Positions 44,027 through 53,728 are shown, counted from the stretch's first letter. The stretch: DNA of 61,781 bases from DASPRG01 sp963796125 (GCA_963796125.1 CAWCKM010000041.1:1-61781); one strand, 5' to 3'. The notes: a model not told the origin generated them from the letters alone. Program-made: numbers and translations.

Positions 44027-44767
44027 TTAATCTATTGCTCTTTCCTCTCTTTCCAACACTGCAAGTTGCTCTCTTCTTTCCTGGCAATCAACGCAATAGA
44101 TTGCAAAGGGGAGGACTTTAAGTCTCTCCACACTTATATCCTCACCGCAATCCTCGCACTTGCCATATGTTCCCTCGTCTATTTTCCTGAGGGCTTCATC
44201 TATTTTCAGGAGTGTCTCCCTGTGAGTGCTCAACTGCCTGAGGCTAATATCTTCTGATAAGTCAACCACAGACCAATCCCCATTGTCCAGTGCTGTATCA
44301 ACAAGTTGCCTGGTTTCTCCCCTGATATACTTGGATATCTCTGACTTAGCCTCTTTAACGAACTCTTCTCTCTTCCTGACAAGGGAGTTTCTGAGCGCAA
44401 TTCTCCTCTGCTCTTCAGCCTTTTTATCGTGAAGGACAAGTGTTGCCGGCTTTTGAGTCTTGACTTTAGGGAGAATGACAACCTTTTTGGAGGGCTTGGC
44501 CACTTTTGCCACCTTGACTCGTTTTGTTGTCTTAGGCTTTTTGGGAATCCGGACCTTTTTAGCTGCCTGAATCTTCTTTGTCACTCTTACTTTTTCAGCT
44601 ACTTTTTCCCCTGCCTTAACCTTTTTGAAGGCTTTTACCTTGACTGGTTTTTTCTTTTTTTCTTCTCTTATTTTTGTCTTCTGAGGAGTCTTCTTTGCAG
44701 GCTTTTTCTTTGCGATCTTTTTTGAAGGTTCTCTGCTGACTCTCTTCTTGACTTCTTTTTTAGCCAT
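44027..44767 (-). CDS. DksA/TraR-type zinc-finger protein with a histone H1-like tail
   Basis: 246 residues. Residues 1-105 are Lys/Ala/Pro/Val-rich with repeated KKxAKK/KPAKK-type words (KKIAKKKPAKKTPQKTK, KPKTTKRVKVAKVAKPSKK), like histone H1 tails. The rest is a DksA-like coiled coil (LVRKREEFVKEAKSEISK, STHRETLLKIDEALRKIDEGTYGKC) and a C4 zinc finger (CEDC...CVDC, C-x2-C-x17-C-x2-C). It may bind RNA polymerase like DksA and also bind DNA through the tail. It follows frr on the same strand. Confidence 0.85.
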   Translation of the reverse strand: MAKKEVKKRVSREPSKKIAKKKPAKKTPQKTKIREEKKKKPVKVKAFKKVKAGEKVAEKVRVTKKIQAAKKVRIPKKPKTTKRVKVAKVAKPSKKVVILPKVKTQKPATLVLHDKKAEEQRRIALRNSLVRKREEFVKEAKSEISKYIRGETRQLVDTALDNGDWSVVDLSEDISLRQLSTHRETLLKIDEALRKIDEGTYGKCEDCGEDISVERLKVLPFAIYCVDCQERREQLAVLEREERAID

Positions 44768-44786
44768 CTTTTATCCCTTTATCATC

Positions 44787-45344
44787 CTAAACTTCCATTA
44801 TTTCCTTTTCCTTATGATTGAGAACTTCATCTACTTTTGTGATAAATGAGTCTGTAATCTTCTGTATCTCATCCTGTGCTCTCTTGACATCATCTTCACT
44901 GAGATGTTTTTCCTTCTCAAGTTTCTTAAGCTCCTCAATTGAATCTCTCCTGACATTCCTTATTGCGACTTTTGTTTCTTCTGCCTTTTTCTTTACGATC
45001 TTTACCAGTTGCTTTCTTCTCTCCTCTGTGAGGGGTGGAATCTGTATCCTTATCATTCTGCCATCGTTTACAGGGGTAATGCCGAGATCTGATTTCATAA
45101 TAGCCTTTTCAATGTCAGGAATGATTTTTGGATCCCAGGGCTGTATTGCTATCAGGCGACTTTCAGGTATGTTCATGCTTGCAAGTTGCTGAAGAGGCGT
45201 TGATGCACCATAGTAATTGACCACAATCCCGTCAAGGAGTGCGAGTGAGGCCCTTCCGGTCCTGATGGAGGCGAATTCTTTTTTCAGGGCTTCGATGGCC
45301 CCGGTCATCCGCTCAGTGGTTTTTCTTTTTAACTCTTGCTCCAT
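44787..45344 (-). CDS. frr: Ribosome recycling factor
   Basis: 185 residues, full length. EFASIRTGRASLALLDGIVVNYYG at the tip region, ASMNIPESRLIAIQPWDPKII, GRMIRIQIPPLTEERRKQLVKIVKK, and the three-helix bundle with RDSIEELKKLEKEKHLSEDDVKRAQ. It splits post-termination ribosomes with EF-G. The start lies inside the last codons of pyrH (32-base overlap), giving coupled translation. Confidence 0.97.
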   Translation of the reverse strand: MEQELKRKTTERMTGAIEALKKEFASIRTGRASLALLDGIVVNYYGASTPLQQLASMNIPESRLIAIQPWDPKIIPDIEKAIMKSDLGITPVNDGRMIRIQIPPLTEERRKQLVKIVKKKAEETKVAIRNVRRDSIEELKKLEKEKHLSEDDVKRAQDEIQKITDSFITKVDEVLNHKEKEIMEV

Positions 45345-46062
45345 TATCCCCCTTCACAAGAGTCCCGATCTTTTTCCCTTCAATAATTTTTTTAATATTG
45401 CCTTTGCCTCTGAGATTAAAGACGATGATCGGAAGATGGTTGTCCATACAGAGAGATATCGCAGCTGAATCCATCACACTGAGACCTTTCTTCAAAACAT
45501 CAATATACGTAACGGTCTCGTATTTTTTCGCTTTAGGGTCTTTTACAGGATCAGAAGAATATATGCCATCCACCTTTGTTGCTTTGAGTATCGCATCTGC
45601 ACCGATCTCCATTGCCCTCAAGGCTGCTGCGGTATCTGTCGTAAAATAAGGGTTACCGGTACCGGCGGCAAAGATGACTGTCCTCCCTTTCTCAAGATGT
45701 CTTATTGCTTTTCGCCTTATGTACGGTTCAGCAAGTTCTTTCATTTCGATTGCTGACTGAACCCTTGTTGGGACGTCCTTTTTCTCGAGGGAGTTTTGCA
45801 GAGCGAGGGCATTAATAACGGTTGCGAGCATACCCATATAATCTGCTGATGTCCTCTCCATCCCCTGTACACTTGCTTCTACCCCCCTGAAAATATTACC
45901 TCCGCCTACCACTACTGCAATCTGAACTCCGTATGAAACGGCCCCTTTTATCTCCTGAGCAATAAAATCAGCTGTATTTGCATCAATGCCATAACCTTTA
46001 TCTCCCATCATGGCTTCGCCGCTGATCTTCAGGAGAATTCTCTTATATTTCAAATCCTTCAT
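45313..46062 (-). CDS. pyrH: UMP kinase
   Basis: 249 residues, amino-acid-kinase fold. RILLKISGEAMMGDKGYGID, VVGGGNIFRGVEA, ADYMGMLATVINALALQ, RAIRHLEKGRTVIFAAGTGNPYFTTDTAAALRA and DNHLPIIVFNLRGKGN. Eight or more residues extend beyond the usual GTLV end because the reading frame runs on over the frr start. Order rpsB-tsf-pyrH-frr is the standard bacterial operon. Confidence 0.97.
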   Translation of the reverse strand: MKDLKYKRILLKISGEAMMGDKGYGIDANTADFIAQEIKGAVSYGVQIAVVVGGGNIFRGVEASVQGMERTSADYMGMLATVINALALQNSLEKKDVPTRVQSAIEMKELAEPYIRRKAIRHLEKGRTVIFAAGTGNPYFTTDTAAALRAMEIGADAILKATKVDGIYSSDPVKDPKAKKYETVTYIDVLKKGLSVMDSAAISLCMDNHLPIIVFNLRGKGNIKKIIEGKKIGTLVKGDNGARVKKKNH

Positions 46063-46070
46063 GCTTTATT

Positions 46071-46676
46071 TCATTCTTTAACTGTCTCTCCAAGTTGAAA
46101 CCTGACAAACCTTCTGATGATAATATTCTCGCCTAACCGTGCAACATTTTCAGCAATAAGGTCTTTAATTCTCTTTTTTTGTTCTGTATCTTTTATAAAA
46201 ACCTGTTCAAGGAGGCAGTTCTCAGTATAAAATTTTTCAAGCTTCCCTTCCAGAATCTTTTCTATCACCTTCAGGGGCTTATCTGTAATCTGTGCGCGAT
46301 ATATTTCCTTTTCCTGTTCGAGAACATTCTGCGGAACATCCTCTATCGACAGGTACGAGGGATTTGCTGCAGCCACCTGCATGGCTACATCTTTGACGAG
46401 TTCCTTGAAAGCGTCAGTCCTGGCAACAAAATCAGTTTCACAGTTAATTTCCACCATTGTTCCAATCTTCCCCATATGTATGTATGAACCAATACTCCCC
46501 TCTGAGGCACTCCTCCCGGCTTTTTTTGCTGCTGTTGCAAGGCCCTTCTGTCTGAGCACGCTGACAGCCTTATCAAAATCTCCGTTGCTTTCTGCGAGAG
46601 CCTTTTTACAATCCAGCATGCCGGCACCCGTCTTCTCCCTGAGATCCCTTATCATCTCTGACGAGATCGTTGTCAT
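46071..46676 (-). CDS. tsf: Elongation factor Ts
   Basis: 201 residues: the short EF-Ts form. The N-terminal UBA-like domain (MIRDLREKTGAGMLDCKKALAES) is followed by KKAGRSASEGSIGSYIH, IGTMVEINCETDFVART, and the C-terminal NCLLEQVFIKD-ARLGENIIIRRFVRF. Nucleotide-exchange factor for EF-Tu. It overlaps the rpsB end by four bases. Confidence 0.97.
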   Translation of the reverse strand: MTTISSEMIRDLREKTGAGMLDCKKALAESNGDFDKAVSVLRQKGLATAAKKAGRSASEGSIGSYIHMGKIGTMVEINCETDFVARTDAFKELVKDVAMQVAAANPSYLSIEDVPQNVLEQEKEIYRAQITDKPLKVIEKILEGKLEKFYTENCLLEQVFIKDTEQKKRIKDLIAENVARLGENIIIRRFVRFQLGETVKE

Positions 46677-47434
46677 TCTTTTGCCTCGGCTTCTTCCTGC
46701 TGTACCTTTTCCTCAACACTTGCTTTTTCTGTCTCTTCTGCTGTTTTTTTGGATAAGATTTCTCTGCCCTCAAGGACTGCGTCCGCCATCTTTGAGGTTA
46801 TGAGTTTGATAGCCCTTATGGCATCATCATTGCCCGGAATCACATAGTCAACCTCATCGGGATCACAGTTTGTGTCAACTATTGCTACGACCGGTACAGT
46901 AAGTTTCCTTGCTTCAGCTATGGCTATCCTTTCCTTTTTTGGATCCACAATGAAAACAGCTCCCGGAAGACCCTGCATGTCTTTAATGCCTGAGAGATTC
47001 TTTTCTAATTGTTCCCGTTCCTTTTCCAGGGCTGCAACCTCTTTTTTGGGAAGGAGTTCAAAGGTACCATCTGTTTTCATGGTCTCAATCCTTTTTAATC
47101 TCTCAATGCTTTTCTTTATTGTGGAAAAATTCGTGAGCATCCCGCCGAGCCAACGCTGATTGACATAAAACCCGCCTGCACGGGTTGCTTCTTCCTGAAT
47201 AGAGTCCTGAGACTGCTTCTTTGTGCCAACAAAAAGGATTGATATTCCTGTTGAGGATATCTCTTTTATGAAATTATAGGCGTCTTCAAGCCCCTTGAGT
47301 GTCTTCTGGAGGTCAATGATGTAAATGCCGTTTTTCTCACCAAAAATATACTTCTTCATCTTTGGATGCCATCTTTTTACCTGATGACCGAAGTGTACTC
47401 CAGCCTCAAGAAGTTCCTTGATTGTAGCTACCAT
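46673..47434 (-). CDS. rpsB: 30S ribosomal protein S2
   Basis: 253 residues. ELLEAGVHFGHQVKRWHPKMKKYIFGEKNGIYIIDLQKT, FVGTKKQSQDSIQEEA, VNQRWLGGMLTNFSTIK, LPGAVFIVDPKKERIAIAEA and VDTNCDPDEVDYVIPGNDDAIRAI. The C-terminus is acidic. GGAGG lies before the start, and the ~200-bp leader before it may hold a promoter and a translational control site that I cannot define. Confidence 0.97.
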   Translation of the reverse strand: MVATIKELLEAGVHFGHQVKRWHPKMKKYIFGEKNGIYIIDLQKTLKGLEDAYNFIKEISSTGISILFVGTKKQSQDSIQEEATRAGGFYVNQRWLGGMLTNFSTIKKSIERLKRIETMKTDGTFELLPKKEVAALEKEREQLEKNLSGIKDMQGLPGAVFIVDPKKERIAIAEARKLTVPVVAIVDTNCDPDEVDYVIPGNDDAIRAIKLITSKMADAVLEGREILSKKTAEETEKASVEEKVQQEEAEAKE

Positions 47435-47702
47435 AATTTCCCTTTATCCTCCTGTTCTTTTGCCTGTGTTCTCCTGATTCTGACTATTACTTTATGGAGA
47501 GAGGCTAATGCTGACATTTTTTAAAGTATCTTCAGAAATGAAAGCCTACCATAAAACTCTCTTTTTTGCAAGGGGCTATGCTTTAAGAAAGGACAACATA
47601 ACACTACATTAATCCCTCTGAACTCTCCTCAATGAGAAGATAAATAAGAGGTCGTCAGATGATAGATTTACGCATTCGTATGGGCCTGTTTGAAAAGGGA
47701 AT
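47435..47702. other. rpsB leader and flanking gap, no gene
   Basis: About 270 bases upstream of rpsB. I see no reading frame, RNA gene or convincing hairpin; a weak promoter-like TTGCAA...TAGGCT (17-bp spacing, minus strand) is near 47550-47580. No further call. Confidence 0.3.
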
Positions 47703-47930
47703 TTATGTGTTTGACTTGATAGATTCTGCTATCCGCTCTAAACGTGATTTTGGTAATCCCTTGAAGGCCTTTTCCAATTCACCTGCTGTAAATCGTTCTC
47801 TCAACAGTGTAAGGACATCAAACCTGCTCTGAAAACAACCTATAATATTCCTGCATGGCAACCCTTCATTCACGGATACGCAGTAAGAAAAATCTATTAC
47901 CATTCCAATCTGATTACAATAAATCTCCAT
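47703..47930 (-). CDS. Small conserved-looking protein, 75 residues
   Basis: It starts MEIYCNQIGMVIDFSYCVSVNEGLPCRNIIGCF. The cysteine spacing (YCNQ, YCVSVNEGLPC, IGCF) resembles small proteins of unknown function in related bacteria that may bind a metal. The C-terminal half is helical (LEKAFKGLPKSRLERIAESI). It is separated from rpsB by 270 bases. I give no function. Confidence 0.6.
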   Translation of the reverse strand: MEIYCNQIGMVIDFSYCVSVNEGLPCRNIIGCFQSRFDVLTLLRERFTAGELEKAFKGLPKSRLERIAESIKSNT

Positions 47931-47943
47931 GCAAATATCTCAA

Positions 47944-48037
47944 TAGAGGTTTAACGGTTTAAGGTTTAAATACCTAATGGTTCTGGCTCAGCCGTGAACC
48001 TTTAACTTGCAACCTTTAACTATTTTAACCTATTTTG
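47944..48037. repeat. GGTTTAA heptamer inverted repeat
   Basis: Left arm GGTTTAACGGTTTAAGGTTTAAA; spacer of ~22 bases; right arm AACCTTTAACTTGCAACC then TTTAACTATTTTAACC. The arms are complementary with 7-8 bp phasing. The right arm ends at the trpB2 stop codon. Related to the element at 26152. Confidence 0.75.
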
Positions 48038-49401
48038 AGGGTTTTGGAAACTTTTCCAGATCCTTTATCAGTTTCTGTATCTCTTCATCCGGCAACACAT
48101 AAGTCTTCAAGCTTTCCTGACAAATACGCATCATACGCTGCAAGATCCATAATGCCGTGACCACTCCAGTTAAAGAGTATGACCTTTTCTTTCCCTTCCT
48201 CTTTTGCCTTCTTTGCCTCTTCTATAACAGTATGCAATTGCATGATTCAGTCTCCGGGGCAGGGATAAACCCTTCTGTTCTTGCAAAGGTAATACCCGCT
48301 GCAAAGGTCTCAAGTTGAGGATATGCCCTTGCCTCAACAAGACCGTCAACAACAAGCCTGCTCACGATAGGAGCCATGCCATGGTACCTGAAGACCACCG
48401 GCATGGATCGGGGCAGGGACAAAACCATGTCCGAGAGAATGCATTGCCATAAGGGGTGTTGTCTCTGCAGTGTCACCGAAATCGTATATGTAAGGTCCCT
48501 TTGTCATTGTAGGGCATGAAGTCGGCTCACTTGCTATGATCTTTATATCTTTGCCATGTATCTTATCTCTCACAAAAGGAAGAGCAAGACCGGAAAAGTT
48601 ACTTCCACCACCAGCACATCCTATAACTATATCAGGGTACTCCCCTATCATCTCGAGTTGCTTATGTGTCTCAAGACCTATTATGGTCTGATGCAATAAA
48701 ACATGATTCAGAACACTCCCGAGAGAGTATCTGGAATCTTTTGAAGTCACAGCATCTTCAATTGCCTCGCTGATAGAGATACCCAGACTTCCCGGATGTT
48801 CAGGATTCTGCGCAAGGAACTTTCTCCCGGCATTTGTATCCTGGCTCGGACTCGGCACGCACTTCGCACCCCAGGTCTCCATGAGAATCCTTCGATAAGG
48901 TTTTTGGTTGTAACTTACCCGGACCATGTACACTTTGCATTCAAGGCCGAACTGGTTACATGCAAAAGCAAGGGCACACCCCCACTGGCCGGCTCCGGTC
49001 TCTGTTGCAAGTCTCTTTATGCCGAATACCTTGTTGTAGTATGCCTGAGCTATAGCTGTATTCGGTTTATGACTCCCTGGCGGGCTGACACCTTCGTTTT
49101 TGAAATAGATACGAGCAGGTGTTCCAAGAAATTTCTCCAAGGAATACGCTCTGTGCAGAGGAGTCGGCCTCCATATGAGATATTTTTCTAACACCTCATC
49201 AGGAATATTGATCCACCTCTCCGAACTCACCTCCTGTTCAATCAGATTCATGGGGAATACAGGCGCAAGCATATCAGGTGTAATAGGTTGTCCTGTTCCC
49301 GGATTGAGCGGAGGTGGAAGAGGATTTGGCAGATCGGCTTGAATATTATACCACTGTCTCGGCATTTCCTTCTCAGGGAGTACTATTTTTTTGTCTTTCA
49401 T
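48030..49401 (-). CDS. TrpB2-type tryptophan synthase beta-like enzyme, frame-broken at 3' end
   Basis: The first frame (49401-48346) reads a TrpB2-family protein: WYNIQADLPNPLPPPLNPGTGQP, RPTPLHRAYSLEKFLGTPA, the PLP lysine in GVSPPGSHKPNTAIAQAYY, ATETGAGQWGCALAFAC, and IVIGCAGGGSNFSG. From ~48400 the remaining family segments appear in shifting frames (YHGMAPIVSRLVVDGLVEARAYPQ, EGFIPAPE, HAIA, VILFNWSGHGIMDLAAYDAYL) down to a TAG at 48030. Frame breaks are clustered at the 3' end. This subfamily converts indole and serine to tryptophan without needing TrpA; no other trp genes are nearby. A 5' leader of ~250 bases separates it from mlaE. Confidence 0.8.
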
Positions 49402-49651
49402 GGCTCCTCCAGAAATAAGAAATATTAGGGCAATATTCTAACACAATTGCTCCCTTATCTGTCTGTTTCAAAGACTCCTCACAGTATAAATTGTTCAGCT
49501 TTCTTCTGCAAGAATAATCCATAGAACTGGTTGGGGAACCTGGTCGTGATACAATATGTCATATTACTCTGTCAGTAGGTTACTAATAAGCTATAAGTGC
49601 ACATGCTATCATATCTGTCAGCTGGCTTGCACTCGAAAGACTAAAGATGTA

Positions 49652-50452
49652 ATGAACATGTGGACTTGGAATGAATGGATGATAACAGGAAAGATTAAGG
49701 AGCTGGCAAGTGACCTCCAGGATTTTTACCTCTTATCTATACGGGGACTTGTCGGTATCATAAAAAAACCTTTTTATTTCAAGGATACCATCGAGCAGAT
49801 GGACTATGCCGGAGCCGGCTCTCTTCTGATCATCCTTCTCGTATCACTTTTCATCGGCATGGCCCTCTCCCTTCAATTATCCGCTGAACTTTCCGCCCTT
49901 GGGCTTAAAATGTATACTGGAATGATTGTTGGAATTTCTGTTATCAGGGAGATTGGACCTGTCACTGCAGCCCTTGTTTTTGCAGGGAGAGTTGGTGCTG
50001 GAATGGCATCAGAACTGGGCTCCATGATCCTTGGGCATCAGGTAGATACCCTCAGGGTCTTTGGAGTAGATCCGATCAAAAAACTTGTTACTCCCAGGAT
50101 ACTGAGTTCCCTGGTTATGCTCCCGGCCCTCACGATTATTGGCGACGCTGTTTCACTCCTTGGCGGCTATTATATAGCAGTTTTTGTTAGCCATCAGAGT
50201 GGCGCTTTTTACTGGAGTTCTATCCGGGAAATCCTTATTTTTGACAATGTCTTTGCAGGTTCTGTCAAACCCTTCATTTTCGGTTATCTCATTGCATGCA
50301 TTAGTTGTTATATGGGGCTTTCTACAAAAGGTGGTTCTATCGGGCTCAGAAGGTCAACTACCCGTGCTGTCGTAGCATCGATGATCGTAATCATTGTTTC
50401 TGATTTTCTGCTGACAAGAATATTACTCTATATCCTCGGATTTTCTGTATGA
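49652..50452 (+). CDS. mlaE: MlaE-type permease of an MCE phospholipid transporter
   Basis: Inner-membrane protein with five or so transmembrane helices. The conserved MlaE loop is VIREIGPVTAALVFAGRVGAGMASELGSM, then IDALRV-like QVDTLRVFGVDPIKKLVTPRIL. The long frame begins at 49556, but the ATG at 49652 starts the family N-terminus (MNMWTWNEW). It overlaps the mlaF ATG by four bases. Such transporters move phospholipids between inner and outer membranes. Confidence 0.9.
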   Translation: MNMWTWNEWMITGKIKELASDLQDFYLLSIRGLVGIIKKPFYFKDTIEQMDYAGAGSLLIILLVSLFIGMALSLQLSAELSALGLKMYTGMIVGISVIREIGPVTAALVFAGRVGAGMASELGSMILGHQVDTLRVFGVDPIKKLVTPRILSSLVMLPALTIIGDAVSLLGGYYIAVFVSHQSGAFYWSSIREILIFDNVFAGSVKPFIFGYLIACISCYMGLSTKGGSIGLRRSTTRAVVASMIVIIVSDFLLTRILLYILGFSV

Positions 50453-51186
50453 TTAGATTTGACAGTGTCTGGTTTTCCTATAATACTAAACAGGTTCTCA
50501 AAGACATAAGTTTTTCTATGCATGCACATGAAAAGGTAGCTATCCTTGGAGAGAGCGGAGAAGGGAAGACTACGATCCTGAGGCTGATCCTTGGACTCAT
50601 TCGACCCGACTCCGGACATATAATCATTGACGGAGAGGATATCGCGAACAAAACAGAGGATGAACTCAGTCAGGTGAGGAGGAAATTCAGTATTGTTTTC
50701 CAGGAAGGCGCCCTGTTTGACTCCCTGAATGTAAAAGAAAATGTAGCTTTTTGTTTGAGGGAATATACAAGAATGTCAGAAGATGAGATCGACAAACAGG
50801 TGAAGGAATTGCTCAGGATCGTCGGTCTGGAAGAAGCATTGGAACTTATGCCTGAGGAACTGAGCGGTGGTATGCACAGACGTGTTGCCATCGCCAGGTC
50901 ACTCGCTGCCTGCTCTGAACCGAAGATGTTTCTCTATGATGAGCCCACTTCAGGACTTGATCCCATCAATGCAGATAATATCTGCAAGATTATTCTTGAA
51001 CTTTCCAGAAACGTCCGGGGTTTCGTCATCGTTACCCATAAGGTTTTTGACGCCATGAAGGTAGCGGATAGATTTATTTTCTTAAAGGGTGGCATGATAA
51101 TATTCGATGGGGAGAGAGAAAAACTCCTTCATGCACCTGTTCCTGAAATTCAAACATTTATTCAGGAATTAAATCCTAAACCATAG
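50449..51186 (+). CDS. mlaF: MlaF-type ABC transporter ATPase
   Basis: 245 residues. Walker A GESGEGKTTILRLILGL, Q-loop FSIVFQEGALFDSLNVKENVAFCL (VFQxGALFDSLTV is typical of MlaF), signature LSGGMHRRVAIARSL, Walker B FLYDEPTSGLDPINA, and H-loop VTHKV. It pairs with MlaE and overlaps it by four bases (ATGA). Confidence 0.93.
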   Translation: MIRFDSVWFSYNTKQVLKDISFSMHAHEKVAILGESGEGKTTILRLILGLIRPDSGHIIIDGEDIANKTEDELSQVRRKFSIVFQEGALFDSLNVKENVAFCLREYTRMSEDEIDKQVKELLRIVGLEEALELMPEELSGGMHRRVAIARSLAACSEPKMFLYDEPTSGLDPINADNICKIILELSRNVRGFVIVTHKVFDAMKVADRFIFLKGGMIIFDGEREKLLHAPVPEIQTFIQELNPKP

Positions 51187-51222
51187 GGTAAGATATAAAG
51201 AATATTTTAAAGGGAGGAAGGG

Positions 51223-52285
51223 ATGTTCGACATAAAAAAACAGTTTCTGTGGTCAAAACTCAAGGTCGGTCTTGTTATGACCCTTGCCCTTTTCACCCTT
51301 TTCATTACTGTATTTTTTGCCAGCAGTATTGAGAATCTCTTATCTCCAAAAGTAGAATTAAAGGCACAAATCCAGAATGTTAAAGGTCTGAGAAAGGGTG
51401 CACCTGTGTGGGTATCAGGGATCGAGGTGGGATCTGTAAAAAACATAAGCCTTCATCCTGAATACGGAACGATAGTCACGCTTGCTGTTAATAAAAACAC
51501 CCTGGATTTTCTGAGAAAAGACTCTGAGGCAAGCATCCTCACCATGGGCCTGCTCGGAGACAAATATATTGAACTCAGTAGTGGCTCTCCCGACGCAGAA
51601 CCAATCAAGCCAGGAGATATGATAAAGGGAATGGCGGTGATCGAACTAAAGGATGTGGTGGAGATAAGCGCATCCTCTATCAAGAAGATGTCAGATTTCA
51701 TAAACAAACTGGACCATCTGGTCACGAAAATTGAAAGGGGTGAAGGGACATGTTGCCAAATTCCTTACAGACCCTGATATTTACGATAACTTAAGGGATA
51801 TTTCAACAACCTTATCAGTCGTCCTTCATGAAATTAAGGATGGACAAGGAACTGTAAAAATGCTTTTACAGGACCCATCCCTCTATGAAAAATTAGTAGC
51901 CACTACTTCATCCCTGGAAGAACTGAGCAGAAAACTAAATAATGGCTCCGGAACACTGAATAAGCTCATAGAAGACCCCTCTCTTTACAACAGAATGTTG
52001 GCTGCCACATCATCCTTTGAAGAGTTTACCCTTGTGCTCAATGACAAGCAGGGAACCCTGAGACGACTTGCGGAAGACCCTGATTTATATGAAAGCCTGA
52101 GCAGGGCATCCCAGCAGCTTTCTTCCATCATGGAGAAGATAGAGTCAGGAGAGGGGATAGCCGGTGAACTCATCACTGATAAAGAACTTGCCGGTGATCT
52201 GAAGGATACCATTACTGATATCAGAGAGTTAACAAAGGACATGAAAGAGAACCCAAAAAAATATTTTAAATTTAGTCTCTTTTGA
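51223..52285 (+). CDS. mlaD: MlaD-type MCE domain protein with tandem C-terminal repeats, one frame break
   Basis: An N-terminal transmembrane helix (LVMTLALFTLFITVFFASSI) precedes one MCE domain (VELKAQIQNVKGLRKGAPVWVSGIEVGSV, ILTMGLLGDKYIELS). From about residue 170 there are ~43-residue repeats: GQGTVKMLLQDPSLYEKL, GSGTLNKLIEDPSLYNRM and KQGTLRRLAEDPDLYESL, then EGIAGELITDKELAGDL. A one-base indel near 51750 moves the frame between GEG and HVAKFLTDPDIYDNL. The repeats extend the periplasmic part and probably form the trans-envelope rod. It follows mlaF with a 36-base gap. Confidence 0.88.
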
Positions 52286-52326
52286 ATGTTCATGCAGATG
52301 CATCTTTGACTCTCTGAGAATAAAGC

Positions 52327-53728
52327 ATGAAGGATTTTCTGAGAATAGTTGATCCGAAAATAACATTTCAAATCTCCCTTTACCTCCCCTTGCTAAAGGA
52401 GGGAAGAGGGGATTACCTGATTTTTATAAGATTCATTTGCCTCATTGTTGCCATCTTCTTTTCTCATCACTGTTATGCAGAAGGTACTTCAAAAATGCTG
52501 ACCCTTTCTGAGGGACTGAGGCTTGCAACAGACAATAACCACCTTGTAAAAATTGCTTCTTTCAATAAAGCAATAGCCTCTGCAGACACTTCAATCGCAA
52601 AATCAAAGCTGCTCCCAAACATTCAAGCTTCTTTCAGCCAGACCTTTTTAGCCCATCAACCAGGAGCAATTTTTGGTCCTCAGAGGGTATTCGTATCTCA
52701 AAAAGATTTTTTATCCTATGGAATAAATGTCCATCAAACAATTTATGACTTTGGCGCCAATATCTCCCGCTACAACGCATCAAAGACCTATGTTGATCTT
52801 ACTAACCTTGACCTTGTGAGGATAAAAAACCTTGTTGCCCTCGATTTCATCAATACCTATTTTGATCTCCTTGAGGCAGAGAGGATGGTTGGTGTAGCAC
52901 AGAAGGAAGCGGAAAGGCTTGAAGCACATCTCAAGGTTGCACAAAGTCTTTATGCCGAAGGAGTTATCACAAAGAATGACCTGCTTCAGGCTGAGGTGAT
53001 GCTCTCTGATGCAAAGCAGCGACTTCTCACCATAAAAAACAGAAGGGCAACAAGTACATCAAAGCTTAATACCATACTGGCAAGACCTATAACTACAGAA
53101 ATTCAGGTTGTTGATGTGACAACGGATATCCCTGAAGATTTGGAACTGGAAAGAGCATGGGAGATATCTGCTCAGGAGAGAAATGAAATCAAGATTCTTG
53201 ACCATGAATTAAGGATTCTCAGTCTTCAGGAAACAGTTTTGAAATCTGAATACTATCCTCAGCTTTTTGCCCGGGGTGGATATAATTTTACAGAGAATCG
53301 CTATCAGTTTCCTGAGGGAAACTGGTCATTCATTCTCGGCATGAACATCGATCTCTTCAGTGGCGGAAGCACAAGGGCTGAGGTTTCGAAAATTCTCTAC
53401 CAGCGGGATCAACTTCAGGAGGAGAAAAGCAAACTCATGGATGATATAAAATTTGAGGTTGAAAAAAGCTATCTCGATCTAAAAAATGCCCTGGAAAAAA
53501 TTCAGGTAACAAAGGATGCCGCATTTCAGGCTGAAGAAAATCTGAGGATTCAATAAGATCAGATATGAAGAAGGTATTGGCACGTCAACAGATGTAGTTG
53601 ATGCAATTACGCTCCTCGCAAAAGCAGAAACAAATTATTACAGGGCAGTGTATGAACTAAAAAGAGGCCATGCCGGTCTTCAGTATGCCATGGGACTGGA
53701 TTTGGTATCATCTTTTGTAAGTCAATAA
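52327..53728 (+). CDS. TolC-family outer membrane efflux protein, one frame break
   Basis: Two OEP domains: LTLSEGLRLATDNNHLVKIASF, GVNVHQTIYDFGANISRYNASKTYVDL, YAEGVITKNDLLQAEVMLSDA and the second-half NMDLFSGG segment (MNIDLFSGGSTRAEV). The first frame ends at 53556 with EENLRIQ; the C-terminus (EEGIGTSTDVVDAITLLAKAETNYYRAVYELKRG) follows in another frame to 53728. The predicted N-terminus (MKDFLRIVDPKITF...) contains a palindromic element, and a signal-like helix (FIRFICLIVAIFFSHHCYA) comes after it. With the MCE and MFP genes around it, it probably forms the outer-membrane exit. Confidence 0.85.
52370..52414. repeat. C/G-rich palindromic element in the tolC 5' end
   Basis: AAATCTCCCTTTACCTCCCC-TTGCTAAAG-GAGGGAAGAGGGGATTA, translated as FQISLYLPLLKEGRGDY between the start codon and the signal helix. 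Confidence 0.7.

Noticed and set aside
44429..44725. Phe/Leu-rich plus-strand frame
   Set aside because: It is the antisense of the Lys-rich DksA-like tail.
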